This document shows, one piece after another, positions 1 through 7,458 of a stretch of 64,000 nt of DNA (its first letter is position 1; each line of letters begins with the position of its first letter). Under the pieces are notes generated by a model, which saw only the letters and a program-made list of their open reading frames with translations, did no database searches and was not told the DNA's origin. Source of the DNA: Polyangia bacterium (GTDB lineage Bacteria; Myxococcota_A; Polyangia; Nannocystales; Nannocystaceae); assembly GCA_030430565.1 (NCBI GenBank), contig JAUIKS010000005.1, positions 124,001 through 188,000 on the forward strand, read 5' to 3'. The translations under genes and the position numbers were made by a program.

Positions 1-1
1 C

Positions 2-2092
2 GAGAGCGAGGAGGAAGACCTCGCCATGGACATGGTCCGCGTGCTCCTGGCCAAGGCCCACGACGAACGCCAGACCGGCGCGCTGGAGTTCTACTGCGCG
101 CCGCTCGAGTACCGCAGCGCCGCCGGTCGCGAGGCCGTCGCCGCCCGCGTGCAGGCGCTGTTTCACGCGCTCAAGCGCGAGCACGACGACCTCTTCCGCC
201 CGCACGAGCGCATCTCGGTGGGCCCGCGGGCGCTGTGCGACGTGGTCGTCGAGCTGCAGCCCTTCCGCCTGCTCCCAAGCCCAGAAGCGGACAGCGCGGA
301 CGCGAGCGCGGCCGACCCCGACATCATCGGCCGCGCGTACGAGGAGTACACCGCCCGCCACATGAAGCGAAAGCGCGGGCAGTTCTTCACGAACCCGCTC
401 GTCATCCAGCTGCTCGTGGCGATGATTAATCCTGGCCCAAAGGACATCGTTCTCGATCCGGCGGGCGGCAGCGGCGGGTTCTTGACCGCGGCGCTCCGCC
501 ACGTCCGCCGTCAGCTGCGAGCCCGTGATTCGGAGCCGACGGCCGGCGCCCGCGCGAACGCGGCCGCCGGCGAGCGCCTGTTCATGACCGACATCAGCCG
601 GCGACTCGTCAAGATCGCCCGCGCGGCGATGATCCTCGGCAGCGCGCCCAGGGCCTGCGTCACCGCTGGTGACGCGCTCGGGCCGTACCCGCGCCTTGAT
701 CCTCGGCTGCTCACCAACGCCGGCCACGAGCGGCCGACGGTGATCCTCACCAACCCGCCCTTCGCCGGCGTCGGCGAGGGTAAGGTCACCCAGCCCGAGA
801 CCCTGCGCCGCTTCGCCTGCGGTCATCGCTGGGTCGAGCGAGGCGGCGACTGGGGTCCCAGTGACACGCTGCTCGCCGAGGGCGCGCCGCCCGAGCTGCT
901 GTTCTTCGAGCGCTGCCTCGACTGGCTCGCGCCCGGCGGGCGGCTCGGCATCATCCTGCCCAAGAGCTTCCTCGACACCGCCACGTACCTACCGGCGCGG
1001 CGGCTGCTGCTCGCGCGCTGCCAGCTGCTCGCGGTGATCAACTGTCACCGCCACACCTTTCAGCCGCACACGGGCGTGCGCACGTGCCTGCTGGTCGCGC
1101 GCAAGCGCGGCGCCGACGAGCGCGCGCGGCCGTCGGCGAGCTTCGTCGACGAGCCCATCTTTATGGCGCTCTCGCGCAAGGTCGGGCAAGACAGCGAGGG
1201 GCGACCGATCTACCGTCGCGACGCCCAGGGCGCATTGCTCACGACGCTCGACGAGGACCTCTCGAGCCTCGCGCGCGCGTTCGCCCTGCACTCGGCGGGG
1301 ACCTTAGCGATCGAGTCCGAGCACGCCTTTACGATCCGCCGCGGCCAGCTCGACGACGAGCTGCGCCTCAACCCGCAGGCCTTCCTCCCCAGCCTCAACG
1401 CGACCCTGCGCGCCGTCATGCGCATCGACGAGCGCGCGGGCTGGACCGTGCTCCCGCTCGCCGAGCTCGACGCGACGCTGCGCGTCTTCAAGGGCCCGCG
1501 CCTGCGCAGCGAGCCGCTGCTCATCGAGCGCGTCGAGCTCACGGCCGCCCGCGCCGACCCGCGCCGCGTCGTCGAGCCCTACTTCACGCCCTCGGCGATC
1601 CAGCAGGAGAAGTCCGACAGCGTGAAGCACCTCGACACCGCCCGCGCCGACGAGCGCCAGGCGCGGGCGCTGGCGGCGATCCGCGTGCGGCGAGGGGACA
1701 TCCTGATCTCGCGCTCGGGGAGCGTCGGCCGCGTCTCGATCGTCACGCGCAAGCACGACGGCGCGCTCGTCAGCGACGACATGATCCGCGTGCGCGCGCC
1801 GGACCCCCGGCTGCGCGCGTACCTCTACGCCTACCTGCAGAGCGCCTACGCCCAGGATCAGCTCAGCCGCAACGAGTACGGCGCGATCCAGCAGCACATC
1901 GAGCCGCAGCACGTCCGCGACCTGCTGGTCCCGATCCCCCACGATCGCGAGCGCGTCGCCGATGTCATCCGCCACGTGCAGGCGCAGATCGAGCACCGCG
2001 AGGCGCTCGACGCCGCGGACGCGGCCGCCCACGACGCGCTCTCGCGGCACCTCGCGCGAGACGTCGGCCCGCAACCAGGAGAGCCCGGATGA
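2..2092 (+). CDS. N-6 adenine DNA methyltransferase (HsdM-like) with HsdS-like C-terminus, 5'-truncated by window edge
   Basis: This is a DNA adenine methylase of the type I restriction-modification family, expected to use S-adenosylmethionine. Counting from the ATG at 26, the SAM-binding motif I DPAGGSGGFL is near residue 145 and the catalytic motif IV NPPF near residue 242. The stretch before motif I (AHDER, ALEFYCAPLEYR, QFFTNPLVIQLLV) matches the linker and N6-Mtase region seen in proteins that also carry an HsdR-like N-terminal domain. After about residue 470 the protein continues into an HsdS-like target-recognition region with RRGDILISRSGSVGR near residue 557, so methylation and specificity seem to sit on one chain. 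The frame is open from base 2, so the true start is probably outside the window. The stop overlaps the next start as ATGA, indicating translational coupling. Family assignment is firm; the system type is not. Confidence 0.85.
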   Translation, partial: ESEEEDLAMDMVRVLLAKAHDERQTGALEFYCAPLEYRSAAGREAVAARVQALFHALKREHDDLFRPHERISVGPRALCDVVVELQPFRLLPSPEADSADASAADPDIIGRAYEEYTARHMKRKRGQFFTNPLVIQLLVAMINPGPKDIVLDPAGGSGGFLTAALRHVRRQLRARDSEPTAGARANAAAGERLFMTDISRRLVKIARAAMILGSAPRACVTAGDALGPYPRLDPRLLTNAGHERPTVILTNPPFAGVGEGKVTQPETLRRFACGHRWVERGGDWGPSDTLLAEGAPPELLFFERCLDWLAPGGRLGIILPKSFLDTATYLPARRLLLARCQLLAVINCHRHTFQPHTGVRTCLLVARKRGADERARPSASFVDEPIFMALSRKVGQDSEGRPIYRRDAQGALLTTLDEDLSSLARAFALHSAGTLAIESEHAFTIRRGQLDDELRLNPQAFLPSLNATLRAVMRIDERAGWTVLPLAELDATLRVFKGPRLRSEPLLIERVELTAARADPRRVVEPYFTPSAIQQEKSDSVKHLDTARADERQARALAAIRVRRGDILISRSGSVGRVSIVTRKHDGALVSDDMIRVRAPDPRLRAYLYAYLQSAYAQDQLSRNEYGAIQQHIEPQHVRDLLVPIPHDRERVADVIRHVQAQIEHREALDAADAAAHDALSRHLARDVGPQPGEPG

Positions 2093-3171
2093 GCACCGCC
2101 AAGCCGCCCGCGCGCGCCGCCTCGACCCGCACGGTCGGGCGCGGGCGCGCGCTCCCGGAGGAGCCACCACCCCGCCGCCCATGGTGGAGCGGCGGCGGCG
2201 TCAAAGTTGTCTTTGGGGACAGCCTCAACCACTACGACAAGTGGGACGCGCCCGACGTGATCCTCTCCGACGGCGGCTACGGCGTGCTCGGCTTCGACGG
2301 CGACACCGCCGGGCACGCGCAGCTGCCCGACTGGTACGCGCCCCACGTCGCGGCCTGGTCACGCCGCGCGAAGCCGGCGACCACCCTGTGGTTCTGGAAC
2401 AGCGAGATCGGCTGGGCCGCAGTCCACCCGGTGCTCGAGCGCGCCGGCTGGCGCTACGTCAACGCCAACGTGTGGAACAAGGGCAAGGGGCACATCGCCG
2501 GCAACATCAACACCCGCACGATCCGGCGCTTCCCGGTGGTCAGCGAGCTGTGCGTGCAGTACGTGATGCAGGCGCGGATCGACGGCGCGCCGCTCAAGGT
2601 CTGGCTGCGCCGCGAGTGGCGACGGACGGGGCTCCCCCTCAAGCGCGCGAACGAGGCGTGCGGCGTCCGCGACGCGGCCGTCCGCAAGTACCTCGACCAA
2701 GGGCACCTGTGGTACTGGCCGCCCGTCGAGATGTTCCGGCGGCTCGCGGACTACGCCAACGCCCACGGCGACCCCGCGGGGCGCCCGTACTTCTCCGCCG
2801 ACGGCGAGTGGCCCATGAGCGACGCGGAGTGGTCGGCGACGCGCGCGAAGTTTCGCTGCCCGCACGGCGTCACCAACGTCTGGGATCGCCCCGCGCTGCG
2901 CGGCCGCCAACGCCTCACCACCGCCGCCGGCAAGGCGATCCACCTCAACCAAAAACCACTCGATCTGATGACCCGCGTGATCGAGGCCTCGAGCGACCCC
3001 GGCGACGTGATCTGGGAGCCCTTCGGCGGCCTCTTCACCGCCTGCGTCGCCGCCATCGAGACCGGCAGGCGGGCCTTCGGCGCGGAGCGAGACGCGTGCT
3101 ACTTCCGCCACGGCGTCGACCGTCTGCGCGCGCGCGCGAAGCAGCGGAGACGCGCGCGCGCTCAGTCCTGA
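2089..3171 (+). CDS. beta-class site-specific DNA methyltransferase with SDGGYG catalytic motif
   Basis: A 360-residue DNA methyltransferase of the N4-cytosine/N6-adenine group. Motif order is beta-class: the catalytic-motif position (ILSDGGYGVLGF, near residue 60) comes first and the SAM-binding motif (WEPFGGLFTACVA, near residue 308) is near the C-terminus, preceded by HLNQKPLDLM, which is typical of this class. The canonical DPPY or SPPY is replaced by SDGGYG. The core also contains TTLWFWNSEIGWAAVHP and NVWNKGKGHIAGN, suggesting an intact fold rather than a decaying copy. The chosen ATG overlaps the previous stop (ATGA), so the two methylases form one operon; the 3' end overlaps the convergent downstream gene by 10 bases. 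Whether the enzyme is active, and on which base, cannot be read from the sequence. Confidence 0.85.
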   Translation: MSTAKPPARAASTRTVGRGRALPEEPPPRRPWWSGGGVKVVFGDSLNHYDKWDAPDVILSDGGYGVLGFDGDTAGHAQLPDWYAPHVAAWSRRAKPATTLWFWNSEIGWAAVHPVLERAGWRYVNANVWNKGKGHIAGNINTRTIRRFPVVSELCVQYVMQARIDGAPLKVWLRREWRRTGLPLKRANEACGVRDAAVRKYLDQGHLWYWPPVEMFRRLADYANAHGDPAGRPYFSADGEWPMSDAEWSATRAKFRCPHGVTNVWDRPALRGRQRLTTAAGKAIHLNQKPLDLMTRVIEASSDPGDVIWEPFGGLFTACVAAIETGRRAFGAERDACYFRHGVDRLRARAKQRRRARAQS

Positions 3172-5510
3172 GCCTCGAGCTCGCGCTTGAGCGTGTGACG
3201 GCGCTTGCGATCACCCCTTGTAGCTGGCCGTTCGAGCAGCTCATCCACCAAGGCCTTCGCCCGCGCCCGATCGCCTGTCGTCCCCGACGCCAGTAGCGAG
3301 CGGATGAGCAGCTCCTCGAGCTCGCCGCGCGCCCGCGGCTCCCACGCGCCGGTCAGCGCCTCGTCGAGCAGCGCCTGAATCTCGCGCTCGCGCGCGGGCG
3401 CGAAGCTTCGAAGCGCCTGCACCATCAGCGTTACGCCGCGCAGCCCTTCGGACTCGCGCGCTCGCAGCAGGCGCGCCGCGTGCAAGGCGAGCGCCGCGTT
3501 CTCGGCCCGAAGCGCGAGCGAGACCTGGGCCGCGAGCAAGTCGGGCTCGCGCGCCTCGAGCCCGCGGATCGCGACCAACGTCCCGGCGTAGACCGGCGCG
3601 CGCTCGCCGAGCGACTCGACGATCGCCAGCCACCGCGGGAGCTCGCGGGGCATAAGCGGCGCCAGCCCGCTCGGCTCCGGAAACCGGAGGAGCAGGTGCT
3701 CGACGATATCCCCGCGCATCGGGGTGACGACCAGCTCGAGCGCCCGCGCGACCGCCTCGCGGGCGGCGCGAGCGTCTCCGCCACAACGCTCCACGCAGTT
3801 CTGCTCGGCGGTCGAGCGCAGCAGCCACGCGTCCGCTGAGCCCGGTCGAAGTCGCGTCGCCACGTGGGCGCGCTCCAAGGCCCCCGCGTGCTCGCCCGCC
3901 TCCGCGTCCAAGCGCGCGATCACGACGTGCAGCGATGCGTCGAGCGGCCGAACGCGCAGCGCGCTCTCCACCGAGGTCGCGCCGTTTCGAAGCTGTTGGT
4001 CCACGCCCGCGCGCTTCGTCCACGTGTGCGGCAACGACCACAGCGAGAGCGCCAGCGCCCCGAGCCCCAGCCCGAGTACCAACCGACGCGCGACGCGTGC
4101 GTCCAGCGCCCACACCGACCCCTGCGCGAGGGTCCCCGCGAGCGCGCAGGCCGACGCCGCGACGCCCAAGAACTCGAGGCTGAAGTCCCCGAGACTCTGG
4201 AGCGCCAGCGCCAGGAGCCCGCACAGCACGACCCGGCGCGCGGCGGCGCTCTTGCGCCCTCCGGACTGTCGAACCGCGTCCAGCCAGAACGAGGCCAAGC
4301 CGAGCACCGCGACGGTCCCGACGATCACCCCCCACTCCACGATCATCGCGACCGGCGCGGACTCGAGATGGGTGTGCAGCACCGCGCCCGGCTGCGAGTC
4401 GACGGCCGGGAACACGTCGATGAACGCCCCGCGACCGACGCCCACCCACGGGCTCGCGGCGATCAGCGCCAACGCGTCGCCGGCGATCCGCAGCTTCCCC
4501 AGCGGGTCTCCCGAGCCGTGGCCAGTCAAGCTCTTGAGCTCTTCCCACGCGCCGTAGCGGAGCACCACGCCGACGACCGCGACGTAGAGCGCGAGCAGCA
4601 GCCCTCGACGCCACCAGCGAGCACGACGCGCGCGTCGGCGCCGACTCGAGCGTGACCCCCTCGCCGCGTCGCCGCGCCACGCGATCGCGATCGCCACGGG
4701 TGCGACCACGACGCCGACGAGCAACGCCGAGCGCGAGCGCGACAGCACGAGCGCGAGGGTCTGGAGGACGAGCGCCGCCATCGCAACGAGGTACTGCTCG
4801 CGCAGCAGCGCGTGCTCGCTCGCCTCGCGTGACGACGTCTCGCGCGCGCCCGCGTCGACCAAGAGCCCCCCCGCGGCGAAGATGCCGAGCAGGAACAAGC
4901 CCGACTGATGATTCGGGTTCACGAAGCTCGACAGCATCGCGCCGGTCTCGGCCGGGTTGATGTCGACCGGTCGATACACGCCGTAGATCGCGTGCACACC
5001 GAAGCCCGCCTGCAGCAAGCCGACGAGCGCGACGCAGCTGCCGGTGATCACGACTGCGGCGCTGACCACTCGCCAGGGCAGCTGCGCGGCCGCGATGAAC
5101 AACATCGTGAGCCCCATGAGCCGCGCCGCCTCGAGGCCGGTGTCACCAGGCGTAGGAGACAAACTGCCCCAAAAGCCATGGCTCTGCTCCGCGGGAGACG
5201 AGGCCGCCCAGGCGACCTGAGCGCTGATCTCTGGCGACAGCAGCGCCCGCGCGCTCGCCGGCAGCGGGACCCACTGAAGCAGGGTCACGGCGCAGAGCAC
5301 GAGACCCAACGCGGCGAAGCGCGGCACCTCGACGGCCCGTGGCGAGACCGCGAGCAGGCGCAGCCACAGCAGCGCGACGCCGACGAGGAACGCGGGCACA
5401 ACCTCGGGGGGGACGCCGCCGATCGCCAGCGCCGGGCCGATCACCAGCGCGAGCACGGCCGCCCACGCCCAGCGATCACGTCGTCTCCGGTGCCTGCGTG
5501 AACCGTCCAT
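3162..5510 (-). CDS. O-antigen ligase (Wzy_C)-family polytopic membrane protein with C-terminal TPR region
   Basis: A 782-residue protein with about ten N-terminal hydrophobic segments, then a soluble half from about residue 480. The loop with SPWVGVGRGAFIDVFP and HTHLESAP (residues about 350-385) resembles the Wzy_C signature of O-antigen ligases and polymerases, which transfer or polymerise lipid-linked glycans on the periplasmic side of the inner membrane. The C-terminal half is Ala/Arg/Leu-rich and helical with TPR-like periodicity (HVATRLRPGSADAWLLRS). The ATG at 5510 is preferred over the GTG at 5516 because GCGGGG lies seven bases before it. It is convergent with the methylase gene, and no other glycan gene is in reach, so its substrate is unknown. 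Family confidence is good; role is inference. Confidence 0.75.
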   Translation of the reverse strand: MDGSRRHRRRRDRWAWAAVLALVIGPALAIGGVPPEVVPAFLVGVALLWLRLLAVSPRAVEVPRFAALGLVLCAVTLLQWVPLPASARALLSPEISAQVAWAASSPAEQSHGFWGSLSPTPGDTGLEAARLMGLTMLFIAAAQLPWRVVSAAVVITGSCVALVGLLQAGFGVHAIYGVYRPVDINPAETGAMLSSFVNPNHQSGLFLLGIFAAGGLLVDAGARETSSREASEHALLREQYLVAMAALVLQTLALVLSRSRSALLVGVVVAPVAIAIAWRGDAARGSRSSRRRRARRARWWRRGLLLALYVAVVGVVLRYGAWEELKSLTGHGSGDPLGKLRIAGDALALIAASPWVGVGRGAFIDVFPAVDSQPGAVLHTHLESAPVAMIVEWGVIVGTVAVLGLASFWLDAVRQSGGRKSAAARRVVLCGLLALALQSLGDFSLEFLGVAASACALAGTLAQGSVWALDARVARRLVLGLGLGALALSLWSLPHTWTKRAGVDQQLRNGATSVESALRVRPLDASLHVVIARLDAEAGEHAGALERAHVATRLRPGSADAWLLRSTAEQNCVERCGGDARAAREAVARALELVVTPMRGDIVEHLLLRFPEPSGLAPLMPRELPRWLAIVESLGERAPVYAGTLVAIRGLEAREPDLLAAQVSLALRAENAALALHAARLLRARESEGLRGVTLMVQALRSFAPAREREIQALLDEALTGAWEPRARGELEELLIRSLLASGTTGDRARAKALVDELLERPATRGDRKRRHTLKRELEAQD

Positions 5511-6013
5511 GGTCACACCCCGCGAGCTCGCGGGCGAGGACAGCCTACCACGCGCGACCCGGCGAGCTCAGGCCGCCGCAAACGCAGAGCGGGCGCCGAT
5601 CGGGGTCCCCGCGACGAGCTCGACGCGACGATCATTCAACTCTTTTTACATGTCTTGAGAGCCACGTGCGCGATCTCGATCCACCCCGTCGCGACGAGCT
5701 CGCCCAAAGTTTTCTCGAGTTTTTTCGTCGCCTCGCTTGACGACTGGCAGTTCACCACGTAGACCAATCAACGTTGGAGATGACGAGTCCAATGGTACAT
5801 GTGACGCACACAATCGGGTTGAAGCACGGGCGCCAGCACACGCTGCCGAGCCTGCCGCTCCCCTTGCGTCCGTACCCGTATCCCCGACGCCTACCTCGCC
5901 TGGCGCTGTAAGCAGCGTCAGGGGCGTCCCTGGCACCCCCTCGCGTTTGCGCGCGAAGGTCTTACGGGACGCGAAGGTCGTACGCGTGGGCCAGTACCCC
6001 GAGCGATCGGACT
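5511..6013. other. intergenic region between the ligase gene and the tRNA array
   Basis: No convincing protein gene: the short frames here have no homology I recognise and one overlaps the first tRNA. It should hold promoters for the leftward ligase gene and the rightward tRNA array. A weak sigma70-like pair TTGACG (5737-5742) and TAGACC (5760-5765), spaced 17 bases, points toward the tRNAs. A 14-base direct repeat with one mismatch (5953-5966 and 5971-5984) lies about 30 bases before tRNA-Arg. T-rich runs occur around 5641-5650 and 5720-5726. Confidence 0.5.
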
Positions 6014-6087
6014 CGGCGCGTAGCTCAATGGATAGAGCGCCGCACTACGGATGCGGAGGTTGAAGGTTCGAGTCCTTCCGTGCCGGT
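6014..6087 (+). tRNA. tRNA-Arg(ACG)
   Basis: Cloverleaf: acceptor stem CGGCGCG/CGTGCCG with one G-U pair, D-stem GCTC/GAGC, anticodon stem CCGCA/TGCGG around loop CTACGGA giving anticodon ACG, T-arm GAAGG-TTCGAGT-CCTTC, discriminator G. A34 is the standard bacterial inosine site. The 3' CCA is not encoded. First gene of the array. Confidence 0.95.
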
Positions 6088-6140
6088 CCCGGGAACACAG
6101 CCCGCGGGCGAAGCTGTCTAAAGTGACAGCAGCTCGCGGG

Positions 6141-6162
6141 GGCTGAGGTGCACACCTCAGCC
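6141..6162. repeat. inverted repeat between tRNA-Arg and tRNA-Pro
   Basis: GGCTGAGGTG and CACCTCAGCC form a 10-base perfect inverted repeat with a two-base loop. Just before it, CAGCCCGCGGGC and AGCTCGCGGGGGCTG (6097-6145) can also pair. No T-run follows, so it is more likely an RNA-processing or pausing structure than a classical terminator. Confidence 0.5.
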
Positions 6163-6177
6163 GGTGCCTCCCTCTTT

Positions 6178-6253
6178 CGGGGCGTAGCTCAGTCTGGTGT
6201 AGAGCGCCTGTTTCGGGAACAGGAGGTCGCTGGTTCGAATCCAGTCGCCCCGA
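6178..6253 (+). tRNA. tRNA-Pro(CGG)
   Basis: Acceptor stem CGGGGCG/CGCCCCG, anticodon stem CCTGT/ACAGG around loop TTCGGGA giving CGG, T-arm GCTGG-TTCGAAT-CCAGT, discriminator A. The C1:G72 pair is normal for bacterial tRNA-Pro. CCA not encoded. Confidence 0.95.
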
Positions 6254-6296
6254 CTCAGGCCCACGCGAACGTCGACAACTGAATCATGTAAACGCA

Positions 6297-6371
6297 CGGG
6301 ATGTGGCGCAGTTTGGTTAGCGCGCGTGTCTGGGGGACACGAGGCCGTGGGTTCGAATCCCACCATCCCGA
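6297..6371 (+). tRNA. tRNA-Pro(GGG)
   Basis: Acceptor stem CGGGATG/CATCCCG, anticodon stem CGTGT/ACACG around loop CTGGGGG giving GGG, T-arm GTGGG-TTCGAAT-CCCAC, discriminator A. With the CGG species it reads part of the CCN box. CCA not encoded. Confidence 0.95.
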
Positions 6372-6469
6372 CTTACTCGCTCGGATGTCCGCACAAGCGG
6401 TGCATCCCCACGGGACCCCCCAGCCGGCGATCGTCGATCGATCGTCATCGCGGCTGGCGGCCCGCGCCC

Positions 6470-6551
6470 GCCCGGGTGGCGAAACGGTAGACGCAGCACG
6501 TTCAGGTCGTGTGGTCCTCGCGACGTGAGGGTTCGACTCCCTCCCCGGGCA
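6470..6551 (+). tRNA. tRNA-Leu(CAG), copy 1
   Basis: Class II tRNA with long variable arm. Acceptor GCCCGGG/CCCGGGC, anticodon stem GCACG/CGTGT around loop TTCAGGT giving CAG, T-arm GAGGG-TTCGACT-CCCTC, discriminator A. Reads CUG. CCA not encoded. Confidence 0.95.
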
Positions 6552-6572
6552 CTCTCTCGAATCAGTCCTTCT

Positions 6573-6658
6573 CCGTGGGATGCTCCGGTGGTGGAGCACC
6601 CGGCTGTAACCCGGCTGCGTTATCGCAACGTGTGCAGGTTCGACTCCTGCCCCACGGT
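6573..6658 (+). tRNA. tRNA-Tyr(GTA)-like, copy 1 (divergent)
   Basis: Class II tRNA: acceptor CCGTGGG/CCCACGG, D-stem GCTC/GAGC, loop CTGTAAC giving anticodon GTA, long variable arm with stem TGCG/CGCA, T-arm GCAGG-TTCGACT-CCTGC. It is odd in several ways: the first pair is C1:G72, position 8 is A not U, the anticodon stem opens with a C27-C43 mismatch, and the discriminator is T whereas copies 2 and 3 have A. It may be a degenerating copy. Confidence 0.75.
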
Positions 6659-6700
6659 CTCTTCAGGCATGTCCTCTCATACATAAAAAAGACACCCCTA

Positions 6701-6782
6701 GCCCGGGTGGCGAAACGGTAGACGCAGCACACTAAGGATGTGTGGTCCTCGCGACGTGAGGGTTCGACTCCCTCCCCGGGCA
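6701..6782 (+). tRNA. tRNA-Leu(AAG), copy 1
   Basis: Body identical to Leu(CAG) copy 1, but the anticodon stem is GCACA/TGTGT around loop CTAAGGA, giving anticodon AAG. A34 in a leucine tRNA is rare in bacteria and would need deamination to inosine to read CUU and CUC. Acceptor GCCCGGG/CCCGGGC, discriminator A. Confidence 0.9.
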
Positions 6783-6813
6783 CTTCTCCAACTCCTCCTC
6801 AAACCAATTTTCT

Positions 6814-6897
6814 CCGTGGGACGCTCCGGTGGTGGAGCAGCCGGCTGTAACCCGGCCGCGTCCTTACGCACGGCAGGTTCGACTCCTGCCCCACGGA
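6814..6897 (+). tRNA. tRNA-Tyr(GTA)-like, copy 2
   Basis: Acceptor CCGTGGG/CCCACGG, D-stem GCTC/GAGC with loop CGGTGGTG, anticodon stem GCCGG/CCGGC fully paired around CTGTAAC (GTA), long variable arm, T-arm GCAGG-TTCGACT-CCTGC, discriminator A. C1:G72 and A8 as in the other copies. Confidence 0.85.
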
Positions 6898-6937
6898 CTC
6901 TTCAGACATGTCCTCTCATACATAAAAAAGCCCCCTA

Positions 6938-7019
6938 GCCCGGGTGGCGAAACGGTAGACGCAGCACGTTCAGGTCGTGTGGTCCTCGCGACGTGAGGGT
7001 TCGACTCCCTCCTCGGGCA
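6938..7019 (+). tRNA. tRNA-Leu(CAG), copy 2
   Basis: Same body as copy 1, except the 3' acceptor strand is CTCGGGC, which gives one G-U pair. Anticodon loop TTCAGGT (CAG), discriminator A. Confidence 0.95.
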
Positions 7020-7039
7020 CTTCATTAATCCAAATCTCT

Positions 7040-7123
7040 CCGTGGGACGCTCCGGTGGTGGAGCAGCCGGCTGTAACCCGGCCGCGTCCTTACGCATGGC
7101 AGGTTCGACTCCTGCCCCACGGA
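7040..7123 (+). tRNA. tRNA-Tyr(GTA)-like, copy 3
   Basis: Nearly identical to copy 2 (one variable-arm base differs: GCATGG against GCACGG). Anticodon GTA, C1:G72, A8, discriminator A. Confidence 0.85.
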
Positions 7124-7155
7124 CTCCCTGCTCAACCTGGTTCAACCAGCACCCT

Positions 7156-7237
7156 GCCCGGGTGGCGAAACGGTAGACGCAGCACACTAAGGATGTGTGG
7201 TCCTCGCGACGTGAGGGTTCGACTCCCTCCTCGGGCA
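7156..7237 (+). tRNA. tRNA-Leu(AAG), copy 2
   Basis: Anticodon arm identical to Leu(AAG) copy 1 (loop CTAAGGA). The acceptor 3' strand is CTCGGGC as in Leu(CAG) copy 2. Having two matching AAG copies argues against a sequencing error. Confidence 0.9.
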
Positions 7238-7264
7238 CTCCACTACATGACGAACGACCAGCCC

Positions 7265-7346
7265 GCCCGGGTGGCGAAACGGTAGACGCAGCCAGCTCAA
7301 ACCTGGTGGCCCCAATGGCGTGAGGGTTCGACTCCCTCCCCGGGCA
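7265..7346 (+). tRNA. tRNA-Leu(CAA)
   Basis: Acceptor GCCCGGG/CCCGGGC, anticodon stem GCCAG/CTGGT around loop CTCAAAC giving CAA, long variable arm (GGCCCCAATGGCG), same T-arm as the other leucine tRNAs. Reads UUG. Confidence 0.95.
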
Positions 7347-7373
7347 CTCCTCCCAACAGGACAATTCGCGCAC

Positions 7374-7458
7374 GGCCCGGTGGCGAAACCGGTAGACGCA
7401 GCGGGCTTAAACCCCGTGGCCACTCGATGGCGTGAGGGTTCGACTCCCTCCCGGGCTA
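7374..7458 (+). tRNA. tRNA-Leu(TAA)
   Basis: Acceptor GGCCCGG/CCGGGCT with a terminal G-U pair, anticodon stem GCGGG/CCCGT around loop CTTAAAC giving TAA, long variable arm, discriminator A. Reads UUA/UUG. Last gene of the array; the next gene (ispA) is convergent. Confidence 0.95.

Larger units (their letters stand above)
6470..7237 (+). repeat. tandemly duplicated tRNA-Leu / tRNA-Tyr-like array
   Basis: Order: Leu(CAG)-Tyr, Leu(AAG)-Tyr, Leu(CAG)-Tyr, Leu(AAG). The Leu bodies are almost identical and differ mainly in the anticodon arm, plus a C/T change in the acceptor of the last two. The spacers after the first two Tyr copies (6659-6700 and 6898-6937) share CATGTCCTCTCATACATAAA with few differences, so the array grew by duplication of a Leu-Tyr block. 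The spacer after the third Tyr differs. No integrase gene adjoins it. Confidence 0.85.

Noticed and set aside
5646..5936. A 96-residue minus-strand frame between the ligase gene and the tRNAs
   Set aside because: No ribosome-binding site, no recognisable sequence, and its coding bias is weak.
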